The notes beneath the pieces were generated by a model. That model did not search any database. It was not told the DNA's origin and saw only the letters and a list, made by a program, of their open reading frames with translations. The translations under genes were made by a program, and so were the position numbers. Positions 48,153 to 57,073 of a DNA stretch of 64,000 nt are shown piece by piece. The DNA lies in the NCBI RefSeq assembly GCF_029892065.1, contig NZ_CP120373.1, forward strand, positions 1,749,501 through 1,813,500, read 5' to 3'. This DNA comes from Sinorhizobium garamanticum. Lineage in GTDB: Bacteria; Pseudomonadota; Alphaproteobacteria; Rhizobiales; Rhizobiaceae. How positions within the stretch are numbered: the stretch's first letter is position 1; each line of letters begins with the position of its first letter.

Positions 48153-48369
48153 CCGCTCAATCCAAAACATGGCCATGCGTTTGGTGGTGACCGAAAATGC
48201 GGCTTGCATGTCACGTAGAAGCGGGATTGCCCCTCGTGAAAAATCTGTTAGCTTCGGCCTCCTGCAACGTTTCAGGTCTATCAGCAATCGCGAAAATTTG
48301 GTGCAGCCGCACCTTTTTCCAGCAACCGGCCCTACGCGCCGGAATCGTGATCCAGGGAGGAAAATCGGG

Positions 48370-49422
48370 ATGAAGACCATCAAGGGCCCAGGGCTTTTTC
48401 TTGCGCAGTTCGCCGGTGATACGGCTCCGTTCAATTCCTGGGAATCGATCACCAAATGGGCCGCCGACTGCGGCTATAAGGGCGCGCAGATTCCGAGTTG
48501 GGACGGGCGGCTGTTCGACCTGAAGAAGGCTGCCGCTTCCAAGACCTATTGCGACGAGATCGCCGGCAAGGCGCGTGATAACGGCATCGAAATCACCGAA
48601 CTCTCGACCCATCTGCAGGGCCAGCTCGTCGCCGTGCATCCGGCCTATGACGAGGCTTTCGACGGTTTCGCCGCACCCGAGGTGCGCGGCAATCCGAAAG
48701 CGCGCCAGCAATGGGCGGTGGAACAGGTGAAGCTGGCGCTGACGGCATCCCGCAATCTCGGCTTGAACGCCATGGCAAGCTTCTCCGGGGCGCTCGCCTG
48801 GCCTTTCGTCTATCCCTGGCCGCAGCGTCCCGCGGGGCTCGTGGAAACCGCCTTCGACGAGCTCGCCCGGCGATGGAAGCCGATCCTCGATCATGCCGAG
48901 GATTGCGGCGTCGATGTCTGCTACGAGATCCACCCGGGCGAAGACCTGCACGACGGCATCACCTACGAGATGTTCCTGGAACGCACGGGCAATCACGCCC
49001 GCGCCTGCATGCTCTACGATCCGTCGCACTACGTGCTGCAGTGCCTGGACTATCTCGACAATATCGACATCTACAAGGACCGGATCCGGATGTTCCACGT
49101 CAAGGACGCGGAGTTCAACCCGACCGGTCGGCAGGGTGTCTATGGCGGCTACCAGAGCTGGGTGAACCGCGCCGGTCGCTTCCGCTCGCTCGGTGACGGC
49201 CAGGTCGATTTCGGCGCGGTTTTCTCGAAGATGGCCGCCAATGATTTTGCCGGCTGGGCCGTCGTCGAGTGGGAGTGCTGCCTGAAGCACCCGGAAGACG
49301 GCGCACGGGAAGGCGCTGAGTTCGTCAAGGCGCACATCATCCGCGTCACCGAAAAGGCCTTCGACGATTTCGCCGATAGCGGAACGGACGAGGCAGCGAA
49401 CCGGCGGATGCTGGGGATCTGA
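48370..49422 (+). CDS. Sugar phosphate isomerase/epimerase-family protein (TIM barrel)
   Basis: 350-residue xylose-isomerase-like TIM-barrel protein. Visible metal-site stretches: ITELSTHLQGQLVAVHP, CYEIHPGEDLHDG, MLYDPSHYVLQ, FHVKDAEFNPTGRQG and VVEWECCLKHPEDG. The family holds keto-sugar epimerases, inosose dehydratase-like and 3-keto-glycoside-processing enzymes. ATG 48370 follows CCAGGGAGG. It is separated from xylA by 256 bases and from the next dehydrogenase by a palindromic repeat, so the three may form one catabolic unit with internal repeats. Confidence 0.85.
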   Translation: MKTIKGPGLFLAQFAGDTAPFNSWESITKWAADCGYKGAQIPSWDGRLFDLKKAAASKTYCDEIAGKARDNGIEITELSTHLQGQLVAVHPAYDEAFDGFAAPEVRGNPKARQQWAVEQVKLALTASRNLGLNAMASFSGALAWPFVYPWPQRPAGLVETAFDELARRWKPILDHAEDCGVDVCYEIHPGEDLHDGITYEMFLERTGNHARACMLYDPSHYVLQCLDYLDNIDIYKDRIRMFHVKDAEFNPTGRQGVYGGYQSWVNRAGRFRSLGDGQVDFGAVFSKMAANDFAGWAVVEWECCLKHPEDGAREGAEFVKAHIIRVTEKAFDDFADSGTDEAANRRMLGI

Positions 49423-49427
49423 TTTTC

Positions 49428-49543
49428 TGCCCCTCACCCTAGCCCGCTCCCCGCAGGCGGGGAGAGGGGACTTATGAGCTCCGCGGCTTGCCCCTTCTCC
49501 CCGTCGGAACGGGGAGAAGGTCGCGGCAGCGGGATGAGGGGCA
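49428..49543. repeat. REP-like palindromic repeat (CCCCTCA...TGAGGGGCA)
   Basis: The outer arms TGCCCCTCACCC (49428) and GGATGAGGGGCA (to 49543) enclose two inner hairpins, CTCCCCGC/GCGGGGAG and CCTTCTCCCCG/CGGGGAGAAGG. This design is abundant in rhizobial genomes. It lies in the gap between two genes of the sugar cluster and may attenuate or stabilise the transcript. Confidence 0.75.
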
Positions 49544-49579
49544 ATTGCTGCGGCAAACACTTCAGGAGAGGAAAACAGA

Positions 49580-50764
49580 ATGGCTATAGAGGGAAGCAGC
49601 ACGGAAAGTCGTCAAAAGCGCATCCGGCTCGGCATGGTCGGCGGCGGTTCCGGCGCCTTCATCGGCGCGGTCCACCGCATCGCGGCAAGGCTCGATGATC
49701 ACTATGAGCTGGTGGCCGGCGCGCTGTCGTCGACGCCGGAAAAGGCACAAGCCTCCGGCCGCGAACTGGGTCTCGATCCGAAGCGCGTCTATTCGGACTT
49801 CAAGGAGATGGCGATCCGCGAGGCGAAGCTCAAGGACGGTATCGAGGCGGTTGCGATCGTGACGCCGAACCATGTCCATTACGCCGCCGCTAAAGAGTTC
49901 CTGAAGCGCGGCATCCACGTCATCTGCGACAAGCCGCTGACCTCGACGCTTGCCGATGCGAAAAAGCTCAAGAAGGCGGCGGACGAAAGTGATGCGCTGT
50001 TCGTGCTGACGCATAACTACACCGGCTATCCGATGGTTCGCCAGGCACGCGAAATGATCGCAAACGGCGATATCGGCGCCGTCCGGCTCGTGCAGATGGA
50101 GTATCCGCAGGACTGGCTCACCGAGAACATCGAACAATCGGGCCAGAAGCAGGCGGCGTGGCGCACCGATCCGGCGCGGTCCGGCGCCGGCGGCTCCACC
50201 GGCGACATCGGCACCCATGCCTATAATCTCGGCTGCTTCGTCTCGGGGCTGGAACTCGAGGAACTTTCCGCCGATCTCGACAGCTTCGTCAGTGGGCGCC
50301 AGCTCGACGACAATGCCCATGTGATGATGCGTTTCAAGGCGAAGGACGGCGCGCGCGCCAAGGGCATGCTCTGGTGCAGCCAGGTGGCACCCGGCCATGA
50401 GAACGGCCTGATGATCCGCGTCTACGGCACCAAGGGCGGCCTCGAGTGGACGCAGAAGGACCCGAACTATCTCTGGTACACGCCGTTTGGTGAACCGAAA
50501 CGTCTGTTGACGCGTGCCGGTGCCGGGGCGGGGCCGGCCGCAGCCCGCGTCTCGCGCGTGCCCTCCGGCCATCCGGAAGGCTATCTCGAAGGCTTCGCCA
50601 ATATCTACTCGGAAGCCGCGCGGGCGATTTTCGCCAAGCGCAGCGGCGAGAAAGTGGATGCCGCCGTCACCTATCCGACGATCGACGACGGCATGAAAGG
50701 CATGGTCTTCGTCGATGCCTGCGTGCAGTCCTCGAAGCGCAACGGCGCCTGGATCAAGGTCTGA
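49580..50764 (+). CDS. Gfo/Idh/MocA-family NAD(P)-dependent oxidoreductase
   Basis: 394 residues. The N-terminal Rossmann motif is RLGMVGGGSGAFIGAVHR, followed by VAIVTPNHVHYAAAKEFLKRGIHVICDKPLT with the catalytic CDKP variant of the usual EKP motif, and STGDIGTHAYNLGCF with the catalytic histidine. Likely a dehydrogenase of a sugar, inositol or glycoside. The neighbouring epimerase-like protein and GH1 glucosidase point to a carbohydrate. ATG 49580 follows GGAGAGGAAAAC. A hairpin terminator follows. Confidence 0.88.
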   Translation: MAIEGSSTESRQKRIRLGMVGGGSGAFIGAVHRIAARLDDHYELVAGALSSTPEKAQASGRELGLDPKRVYSDFKEMAIREAKLKDGIEAVAIVTPNHVHYAAAKEFLKRGIHVICDKPLTSTLADAKKLKKAADESDALFVLTHNYTGYPMVRQAREMIANGDIGAVRLVQMEYPQDWLTENIEQSGQKQAAWRTDPARSGAGGSTGDIGTHAYNLGCFVSGLELEELSADLDSFVSGRQLDDNAHVMMRFKAKDGARAKGMLWCSQVAPGHENGLMIRVYGTKGGLEWTQKDPNYLWYTPFGEPKRLLTRAGAGAGPAAARVSRVPSGHPEGYLEGFANIYSEAARAIFAKRSGEKVDAAVTYPTIDDGMKGMVFVDACVQSSKRNGAWIKV

Positions 50765-50782
50765 CCTCGGCTGCCACACCAA

Positions 50783-50807
50783 GGGCGGGGGCAACCTCGC
50801 CCGTTTT
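50783..50807 (+). terminator. Terminator after the Gfo/Idh/MocA gene
   Basis: GGGCG (50783-50787), ten bases, CGCCC (50798-50802) then GTTTT. It is 19 bases behind the stop. A TTGACA (50813-50818) directly follows it, suggesting a separate promoter for the GH1 gene, though no good -10 was found. Confidence 0.6.
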
Positions 50808-50969
50808 CGCGGTTGACATTTGCCGGTGTGGGTTTAGGCCACCTTCGACAACGAGAGCCGGATGAGGAAAAGCGCATGCAGTTTTCCGCCGGCCCCCGCT
50901 CTATCCGATGAAACGAAATGCAGCGGCGTCGGTTTCGGCGTCCGGCTGCGCAGACGACGAGACGGAACA

Positions 50970-52343
50970 ATGATCGAAGCCAAGAAACTCGCAGAGCGCT
51001 TTCCGGGCGACTTTGTCTTCGGAGTAGCAACCGCATCGTTCCAGATCGAGGGGGCCAGCAAGGCGGACGGACGCAAGCCATCCATCTGGGATGCCTTCTC
51101 CAACATGCCGGGCCGCGTCTTCGAGCGCCACAACGGCGACGTTGCTTGCGATCATTACAATCGGTTGGAACAAGATCTCGACCTTATCGAGAGCCTGGGT
51201 GTCGAGGCCTATCGCTTCTCGATCGCCTGGCCGCGCATCATTCCGGAAGGCACCGGACCGATCAACGAGAAGGGACTCGATTTCTACGACCGGCTCGTCG
51301 ACGGGCTGAAGGCGCGCGGCATCAAGGCCTTCGCGACGCTTTACCATTGGGACCTGCCGCTTGCGCTAATGGGCGACGGCGGCTGGACAGCACGCACGAC
51401 CGCTTACGCATACCAACGCTATGCCAAGACCGTGATCGCCCGCCTCGGCGACAGGCTCGATGCGGTCGCCACCTTCAACGAGCCCTGGTGCTCGGTATGG
51501 CTCAGCCATCTCTACGGCGTTCACGCGCCGGGTGAGCGCAACATGGATGCGGCGCTCGCCGCGCTCCACTTCACCAATCTCGCGCATGGCCTTGGCGTCG
51601 AGGCGATCCGGTCCGAGAGGGCGAGCCTGCCGACGGGCATCGTCATCAACGCGCACTCCGTCTATCCCGACAGCACCAGCGCCAAGGACAAGGCCGCGGC
51701 CGAACGTGCTTTCGATTTCCACAACGGCGTCTTCTTCGGCCCGATCTTCAAGGGCGAGTATCCCGAAGGCTTCCTGGCAGCACTCGGCAGCCGCATGCCG
51801 CTGATCGAGGATGGCGACATGGCGACGATCTCGCAGCTGCTCGATTGGTGGGGTCTCAACTATTATACGCCGATGCGGGTTTCCGATGATCCGTCCGAGG
51901 GGGCGGAATATCCTGCAACGGTCAATGCCAAGCCGGTCAGCGACGTGAAAACGGATATCGGCTGGGAGGTCTATGCCCCGGCGCTCGGCTCGCTCGTCGA
52001 AACGCTCAATGCCCGCTACAAGCTGCCCGACTGCTACATCACCGAGAACGGCGCCTGCTACAACATGGGTATCGAGAACGGCGTCGTCGACGATCAGCCG
52101 CGGCTCGACTATATCGCCGATCATCTGTCGGTTACCGCAGATCTGATCGCCGAGGGCTATCCGATGCGCGGCTATTTTGCCTGGAGCCTGATGGACAATT
52201 TCGAATGGGCCGAGGGCTACCGGATGCGCTTCGGCATCGTCCATGTGGACTACGAGACGCAGGTCCGCACGATCAAGAAGAGCGGCCACTGGTACAAGGA
52301 ACTGGCAGAACAGTTCCCGAAGGGCAACCACAAGAGCGCATAA
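50970..52343 (+). CDS. GH1 beta-glucosidase
   Basis: 457-residue glycoside hydrolase family 1 enzyme. It has the family opening FPGDFVFGVATASFQIEG, acid/base glutamate in ATFNEPWCSVW and nucleophile glutamate in CYITENGACYN. There is no signal peptide, so it acts in the cytosol on imported beta-glucosides or cellobiose-like sugars. ATG 50970 is the conserved start; the frame from 50862 is unsupported. The enzyme supplies glucose or aglycone to the dehydrogenase/epimerase genes upstream. Confidence 0.94.
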   Translation: MIEAKKLAERFPGDFVFGVATASFQIEGASKADGRKPSIWDAFSNMPGRVFERHNGDVACDHYNRLEQDLDLIESLGVEAYRFSIAWPRIIPEGTGPINEKGLDFYDRLVDGLKARGIKAFATLYHWDLPLALMGDGGWTARTTAYAYQRYAKTVIARLGDRLDAVATFNEPWCSVWLSHLYGVHAPGERNMDAALAALHFTNLAHGLGVEAIRSERASLPTGIVINAHSVYPDSTSAKDKAAAERAFDFHNGVFFGPIFKGEYPEGFLAALGSRMPLIEDGDMATISQLLDWWGLNYYTPMRVSDDPSEGAEYPATVNAKPVSDVKTDIGWEVYAPALGSLVETLNARYKLPDCYITENGACYNMGIENGVVDDQPRLDYIADHLSVTADLIAEGYPMRGYFAWSLMDNFEWAEGYRMRFGIVHVDYETQVRTIKKSGHWYKELAEQFPKGNHKSA

Positions 52344-52710
52344 GCCCGGATCGGGCGGTGCGACGCCCCACAGTTCTGCAATCACATTCGCCGCTGCCAC
52401 GGGGCGGCGGCGAACTTCGTCCTCTTCCCAAAAGAGCAACCTTTTGCGCGCCGCCTTGTCGTTTCGGAAAAATTTGCCTGTGAAAGCGGCCGGGCAAAAG
52501 CCATAAGAAATGTAGATTGCCAGCATGGCAGCCATGCTCGCAACGACGTTGAACTGACCGGTTGCCTGATGATAGAGAGTTGCTCCGTGTTTCGAATGCG
52601 TTGTCGAATGTCGGCCTGATAAAGTGAGACGCGGGATGCGGATAGAAACCGCGCCCGTCCCGTCCCAACGCATTTTCCGTCCCGGCAGCGCCAGGGATAA
52701 GAGTTTCGAA
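52344..52710. other. Intergenic region between the GH1 gene and metN
   Basis: About 367 bases without a supported gene. A remnant of the ggatgcgg..gaaaccgcgc palindromic repeat family lies near 52626-52670. A minus-strand frame through here (from 52673) is a continuation of the antisense shadow of the GH1 gene and is not called. Confidence 0.45.
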
Positions 52711-52765
52711 CCTCCGAGAGCTTACATGTATCCTGATCCTATCGCCAAGTTCCCTCCTTCGGAGG
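52711..52765 (+). promoter_or_regulatory. metN leader with two alternative anti-Shine-Dalgarno segments
   Basis: The metN Shine-Dalgarno GGAGG (52761-52765) can pair with CCTCC immediately before it (52753-52757, triloop TTC) or with CCTCCGA at 52711-52717 (pairing TCGGAGG, 52759-52765). The two pairings exclude each other, the usual design of a translational switch. I could not match it to the SAM-II, SAM-V or SAM/SAH consensus. Confidence 0.45.
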
Positions 52766-52775
52766 TGACCGGACT

Positions 52776-53855
52776 ATGACCGCTACCGTTGCCAAGCCCT
52801 TGTCCGATGACGTCTCGGTCGCCTTCAAGGGCGTCTCCAAGCGCTTTGCGGCGTCCGGCGAAAGTGGTGCCTTTACCGCGCTCAACAATGTCGACCTCAA
52901 CGTCGGCCGCGGCTCCATTACCGGCATCATCGGCCGCTCCGGCGCGGGCAAATCGACGCTGATCCGGCTGGTAAATGGCCTCGAGAAGCCGTCGAGCGGC
53001 AAGGTCCTCGTCGATGGCGTCGATGTGGGCGGGCTTGACGAGGCGGGCTTGCGCAATCTCCGGCGTTCGGTCGGCATGATCTTCCAGCATTTCAACCTGC
53101 TCTCCTCGCGCACTGTTTTCGGTAACGTCGCGCTGCCGCTGGAGATTGCCGGCGTGGATCGTCGTGCGATCGAAGCGCGTGTGCGGCCGCTTCTCGATCT
53201 CGTCGGCCTAGCCGACAAACACGCCCGCTACCCGGCCGAACTCTCGGGCGGCCAGAAGCAGCGCATCGGCATTGCGCGTGCGCTCGCGACCGAGCCGAAA
53301 CTGCTGCTTTCGGACGAGGCGACATCGGCGCTCGACCCGGAAACGACGCAGTCCATCCTCGAACTCTTAAAGCGGATCAATGCCGAACTGGGGCTGACCG
53401 TGCTCCTTATCACCCATGAGATGGAAGTGGTGAAGGCCGTCACGTCCGATGTGGCCGTCATCGACAGGGGCGAAATCGTCGAACGCGGCCATACCTTCGA
53501 TGTCTTCACCCATCCGAAGCACGAAACGACACGGGCGCTCCTGTCCGGCCTGCCCGGCTCGAAGCTGCCGGATGCCGTTGCGCGTGGCCTGAAGCCGGCG
53601 CCAAGCGCCGGCGACCGTGCGGTGGTGCGCCTCACCTTCTTCGGCGCGACGGCGGAACGGCCGCTGATTTCGCAGCTCATCAAGTCGGTCGGGGCCGAGG
53701 TCAACATCATTGCCGGCACGATCGACGAAATTGGCGGTAAGCCCTATGGCTCGCTCGTGGTCGCCTATGCGGCGGACGCCGAGACGTTGGGCAGGGCAGA
53801 GCGCTTCTTTACCGAGAACGGACTGGTCACGGAGGTGCTCGGCTATGTCGCCTGA
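52776..53855 (+). CDS. metN: Methionine ABC transporter ATP-binding protein
   Basis: 359-residue ATPase of the MetNIQ importer for L- and D-methionine. Walker [10 protein letters not shown], signature [15 protein letters not shown], Walker [15 protein letters not shown] and ITHEMEVVK are intact. The C-terminal about 80 residues form the NIL regulatory domain that binds methionine and inhibits transport ([20 protein letters not shown] ... [17 protein letters not shown]). It overlaps metI by 11 bases. Confidence 0.95.
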   Translation: MTATVAKPLSDDVSVAFKGVSKRFAASGESGAFTALNNVDLNVGRGSITGIIGRSGAGKSTLIRLVNGLEKPSSGKVLVDGVDVGGLDEAGLRNLRRSVGMIFQHFNLLSSRTVFGNVALPLEIAGVDRRAIEARVRPLLDLVGLADKHARYPAELSGGQKQRIGIARALATEPKLLLSDEATSALDPETTQSILELLKRINAELGLTVLLITHEMEVVKAVTSDVAVIDRGEIVERGHTFDVFTHPKHETTRALLSGLPGSKLPDAVARGLKPAPSAGDRAVVRLTFFGATAERPLISQLIKSVGAEVNIIAGTIDEIGGKPYGSLVVAYAADAETLGRAERFFTENGLVTEVLGYVA

Positions 53856-54510
53856 TCTTCTGCTCCTCATCGCCGAGGCCACGTTCGACACGTTGCGTAT
53901 GGTGGCGATTGCCGGCCTCATCGGCTCGTTGGTCGGCCTGCCAATTGGCATTTTCCTCGCGACCAGCGGCAACGGCGAATTGTTTCCGGCGCCCAATATC
54001 AACCGCATCGTCGGGCTGATCGTCAATGCCACGCGCTCGACGCCCTTCATTATCCTGGTCGTTGCGATTATCCCCTTCACGCGTCTCATCACCGGCACCT
54101 CGATCGGGACGAAGGCGGCGATCGTGCCCCTGACCATCGCGACCATTCCCTTCTTTGCGCGGCTGGTCGAGGCGGCAATCCGCGACATCGACAAGGGGCT
54201 GATCGAGGCTGCCCGCGCCATGGGCGCGACCCCGACGCAGATCGTCTTCAAGGTGCTTCTGGCCGAGGCCCGTCCGGCGCTGACGCTGGCGCTTACCATG
54301 ACCATCGTCAGCCTCATCGGCTATTCGGCGATGGTCGGGGCCGTCGGCGGCGGCGGCCTCGGCGATCTCGGCATCCGCTATGGCTATCAACGCTTCAGGC
54401 CAGACGTGATGCTGATCGTCGTCGTCGTGCTGGTCGTGCTCGTTCAACTGGTGCAGAGCGCGGGAGACCGCCTGGCCCGCCGCTTCGACAAACGCAGCCG
54501 TAAGAACTGA
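53845..54510 (+). CDS. metI: Methionine ABC transporter permease
   Basis: 221-residue permease with five hydrophobic segments and the EAA loop [24 protein letters not shown]. The opening [30 protein letters not shown] and [24 protein letters not shown] are typical of MetI. ATG 53845 lies inside the end of metN; the longer frame from 53710 is rejected as a shadow. Confidence 0.95.
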   Translation: MSPDLLLLIAEATFDTLRMVAIAGLIGSLVGLPIGIFLATSGNGELFPAPNINRIVGLIVNATRSTPFIILVVAIIPFTRLITGTSIGTKAAIVPLTIATIPFFARLVEAAIRDIDKGLIEAARAMGATPTQIVFKVLLAEARPALTLALTMTIVSLIGYSAMVGAVGGGGLGDLGIRYGYQRFRPDVMLIVVVVLVVLVQLVQSAGDRLARRFDKRSRKN

Positions 54511-54549
54511 TCCTCTCCCAAGACATCAAACAGCGACAAGGAGATTTCC

Positions 54550-55326
54550 ATGAAAAAGCTCATTCTAGCCGCGGCCTTCGCCGCCCTTGCGGCCGGCACC
54601 GCACTCGCGGAAACCATCAAGGTCGGTGTGACCCCGGGCGAGCATGCCCAGATCATGGAGAAGGTGAAGGAAGTCGCCGCTCCCAAGGGCCTCGATATCG
54701 AGATCCTCGAATTCTCCGACTATGTGGTTCCGAACCAGGCGCTCGCCGATGGCGAACTCAACGCCAATTCCTTCCAGCACCAGCCCTATCTCGACAACCA
54801 GATCGCCGATCGTGGCTACGATATCGTCAGCGTGGGCCTGACCATCACCACGCCGATGGGCGTCTATTCTGACAAGGTGAAGAGCCTCGATGAGCTGCAG
54901 GACGGCGCGACGATCGCTATCCCCAACGATCCGACCAATGGCGGCCGCGCGCTCCTGGTTCTCGCGTCCAAGGGCCTCATCAAGGTCAATCCGGATGTCG
55001 GGCTGAAGGCCACCCCGGCTGACGTGACGGAAAATCCGAAGAACATCGAGTTCGCCGAACTTGATGCGGCCCAGCTCCCGCGCTCGCTAGCCGATGTCGA
55101 CGCGGCCGTGATCAACACCAACTACGCGCTCGAGGCCGACCTTCATCCCAAGGAGGACGCCATAGCCATCGAGAGCGAGAAATCTCCTTACGCCAACGTC
55201 ATTGCAGTGCGCGCCGCGGATAAGGATGCACCCTGGGTGAAGACGCTCGTCGAATCCTATCATGACGACAGCGTCAAGGCCTTCATCGTCGATACGTTCA
55301 AGGGAGCGCTTATCCCGAGTTGGTAA
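54550..55326 (+). CDS. metQ: Methionine-binding periplasmic protein
   Basis: 258-residue NlpA/MetQ-family substrate-binding protein: IKVGVTPGEHAQIMEKVKEVA, NSFQHQPYLDNQI, IAIPNDPTNGGRALLVL and VINTNYALEADL. The signal peptide (residues 1-21) ends in TALA-ET with no cysteine, so the protein should be soluble in the periplasm and not a lipoprotein as in E. coli. It follows metI by 39 bases and is closed by a strong terminator. Confidence 0.95.
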   Translation: MKKLILAAAFAALAAGTALAETIKVGVTPGEHAQIMEKVKEVAAPKGLDIEILEFSDYVVPNQALADGELNANSFQHQPYLDNQIADRGYDIVSVGLTITTPMGVYSDKVKSLDELQDGATIAIPNDPTNGGRALLVLASKGLIKVNPDVGLKATPADVTENPKNIEFAELDAAQLPRSLADVDAAVINTNYALEADLHPKEDAIAIESEKSPYANVIAVRAADKDAPWVKTLVESYHDDSVKAFIVDTFKGALIPSW

Positions 55327-55350
55327 GCCTGGCCGTTGAACGCAGTCATG

Positions 55351-55387
55351 AACCGCGCGCCGCAACCTCGGCGCGCGGTTTTTCTTT
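55351..55387 (+). terminator. Intrinsic terminator of metNIQ
   Basis: AACCGCGCGCCG (55351-55362), six bases, CGGCGCGCGGTT (55369-55380), then TTTCTTT. A perfect 12-base stem, 24 bases after the metQ stop. Confidence 0.9.
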
Positions 55388-55413
55388 GACCGCGAGAGCC
55401 GCTTCGCTATCCT

Positions 55414-55517
55414 CTGCAGCGCCGTGCGTCTTTTCAGACGCACCAAGGACGCTGCAGCACTTTGAATTGCTGCATGTTTTGCCCTTCATCGGCTCCGATT
55501 TCAGGAAACATGCAGTA
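55414..55517 (-). repeat. RIME1-like element, reverse orientation
   Basis: Two palindromes in reverse order to the copies at 59297 and 63187: first CTGCAGCG..CGCTGCAG (55414-55457), then CTGCATGTTT..AAACATGCAG (55470-55515), joined by cactttgaattg. The inner stems are partly degenerate. It lies between the metQ terminator and the GFA gene. Confidence 0.75.
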
Positions 55518-55539
55518 GGCAGTTTGAGGAGGACATGAG

Positions 55540-55947
55540 ATGAGCGGCATGAAGGGTGGGTGCCTCTGCGGCGCGGTAAGATACGAAGCCAAGGGTTCGC
55601 CGCTCTATTCCGGCTTCTGCCATTGCCGCGACTGCCAACGGGTCACGGGTACCGGTCATTGCTGCTATATGATCTTCTCGCGCGCCAACGTCGATGTCAC
55701 CGGCGAACTCCGCGCGTACGAGAAGCTCGCCGAAAACGGCAATGTGACGATCCGCTACTTCTGCCCCGGCTGCGGCAGCCAGATCTTCGGCTCCGGCCCG
55801 CCCGACGATGACCGATGGACGGTCTATGCCGGCACGCTCGACGATACATCGCTATTTAAGCCAACCAATGCGGTTTTCACCCGCAGCCGTCCGCATTGGG
55901 ATCGGTTGGCCGTTGGCCTGGACGAGTACGAGACGCTGCCGAGCTGA
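55540..55947 (+). CDS. GFA/CENP-V-fold zinc protein
   Basis: 135-residue member of the glutathione-dependent formaldehyde-activating (GFA) family. Zinc ligands are visible as GGCLCGAVRYEA, CHCRDCQRVTG and CPGCGSQIFG, the family's three cysteine clusters. Most GFA paralogues have unproven function, so glutathione-formaldehyde activity should not be assumed. The start follows GAGGAGGACATGAG; ATG 55540 is chosen. Apparently monocistronic. Confidence 0.88.
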   Translation: MSGMKGGCLCGAVRYEAKGSPLYSGFCHCRDCQRVTGTGHCCYMIFSRANVDVTGELRAYEKLAENGNVTIRYFCPGCGSQIFGSGPPDDDRWTVYAGTLDDTSLFKPTNAVFTRSRPHWDRLAVGLDEYETLPS

Positions 55948-56025
55948 TTGGCGCGAGGAGTGATTGCTGAGCGGGAGGGGGGTGCCTCGTTACCGCTCGG
56001 CCTGAGCCCACCGGACTGAGACGCG

Positions 56026-56970
56026 TCAGCTTCCGAGATGCCGCTCGCCGCGCTTCTTCGCCAGCGTGATCTGCCTCTGCCGTTGGCGGTAGCGCTCGCG
56101 GTCCTCGTCCGTGCGAATCTCATGACAGTGGATGCACGAGACGCCCTCTTCGTGGAGGGGGGACAGCAGGTCTTCCGGCGTCAGCGGCTGACGGCAGGCG
56201 TGGCAGAGCGTGTGCTCGCCTTCTTCCAGCCCATGGGTCACGGAAACACGTTCGTCGAAGACGAAGCAGGCGCCGTCCCAGAGGCTCTGCTCTTCCGGGA
56301 CCTCCTCGAGATATTTGAGGATGCCGCCCTTCAGATGGTAGACCTCTTCAAAGCCCTGCTCCTTCATGAAGGCCGTCGCCTTCTCGCAACGGATGCCGCC
56401 GGTGCAGTACATCGCGATCTTCGGCTTGTTGTGCAGGCCGGTGTTGTTGCGCACCCAATCCGGAAACTCGCGGAAAGACTTGGTTTTCGGATCGACGGCG
56501 CCGCGGAAAAGGCCGATTGCCGTCTCGTAGTCGTTGCGCGTGTCGATCACCAGCGTATCGGGATCGGAGATCAGCGCGTTCCAATCCTTCGGCTCTATAT
56601 AGGTGCCGACCACCTTGTTGGGGTCGATGTTCTCGACGCCCATGGTGACGATCTCTTTCTTGAGCCGCACCTTCATGCGCAGGAACGGCATAGCCGAAGC
56701 GCGGCTTTCCTTGTGTTCGAGGCGGGCGAATTCCGGCTGGGCGCGCAAGTAGGCGAGCACGGCGGCTATGCTCTCGTCGGAGCCGGCAATCGTGCCGTTG
56801 ATGCCCTCATGGGCGACGAGCAGCGTGCCCTTCACGCCATTGGCGTCGCAGACCGCCTGCAGCGGTTCGCGGAAATCGGCGAAGCGCGGGAGCGAAACGA
56901 AATGATAAAGCGCTGCCACCAGAAACTGGCCCTGTGTCTCCGGGTGCGCGGTCGTGGATATGTCGGTCAT
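56026..56970 (-). CDS. trhO: tRNA uridine(34) hydroxylase (rhodanese-like)
   Basis: 314 residues. An N-terminal acylphosphatase-like domain (about 1-110), a rhodanese domain with [13 protein letters not shown] and active-site cysteine in [12 protein letters not shown], and a C-terminal zinc-binding part with CHACRQPL and CIHCHEIRT. TrhO (YceA family) hydroxylates wobble uridine of certain tRNAs with O2. ATG 56970 (MTDISTT) is favoured; an in-frame start eight codons earlier at 56994 is possible. Confidence 0.92.
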   Translation of the reverse strand: MTDISTTAHPETQGQFLVAALYHFVSLPRFADFREPLQAVCDANGVKGTLLVAHEGINGTIAGSDESIAAVLAYLRAQPEFARLEHKESRASAMPFLRMKVRLKKEIVTMGVENIDPNKVVGTYIEPKDWNALISDPDTLVIDTRNDYETAIGLFRGAVDPKTKSFREFPDWVRNNTGLHNKPKIAMYCTGGIRCEKATAFMKEQGFEEVYHLKGGILKYLEEVPEEQSLWDGACFVFDERVSVTHGLEEGEHTLCHACRQPLTPEDLLSPLHEEGVSCIHCHEIRTDEDRERYRQRQRQITLAKKRGERHLGS

Positions 56971-57073
56971 GGGCTCCGCAAATACAGCTTTCACGCTTCA
57001 AGCGCAATCGCGGAGGCCCGCGCGAATTGTCCAGGTGACCGGCAGTCGAGTGAGACGCCGATATTCGCCGGCT

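Noticed and set aside
51366..52673. 435-codon minus-strand reading frame
   Set aside because: Antisense to the GH1 gene over most of its length, with no motif; the part beyond 52343 has no start or ribosome site of its own.
52344..52775. SAM-II or other known SAM riboswitch upstream of metN
   Set aside because: The AGCUAAA-type core of SAM-II is missing and the pairing pattern differs.
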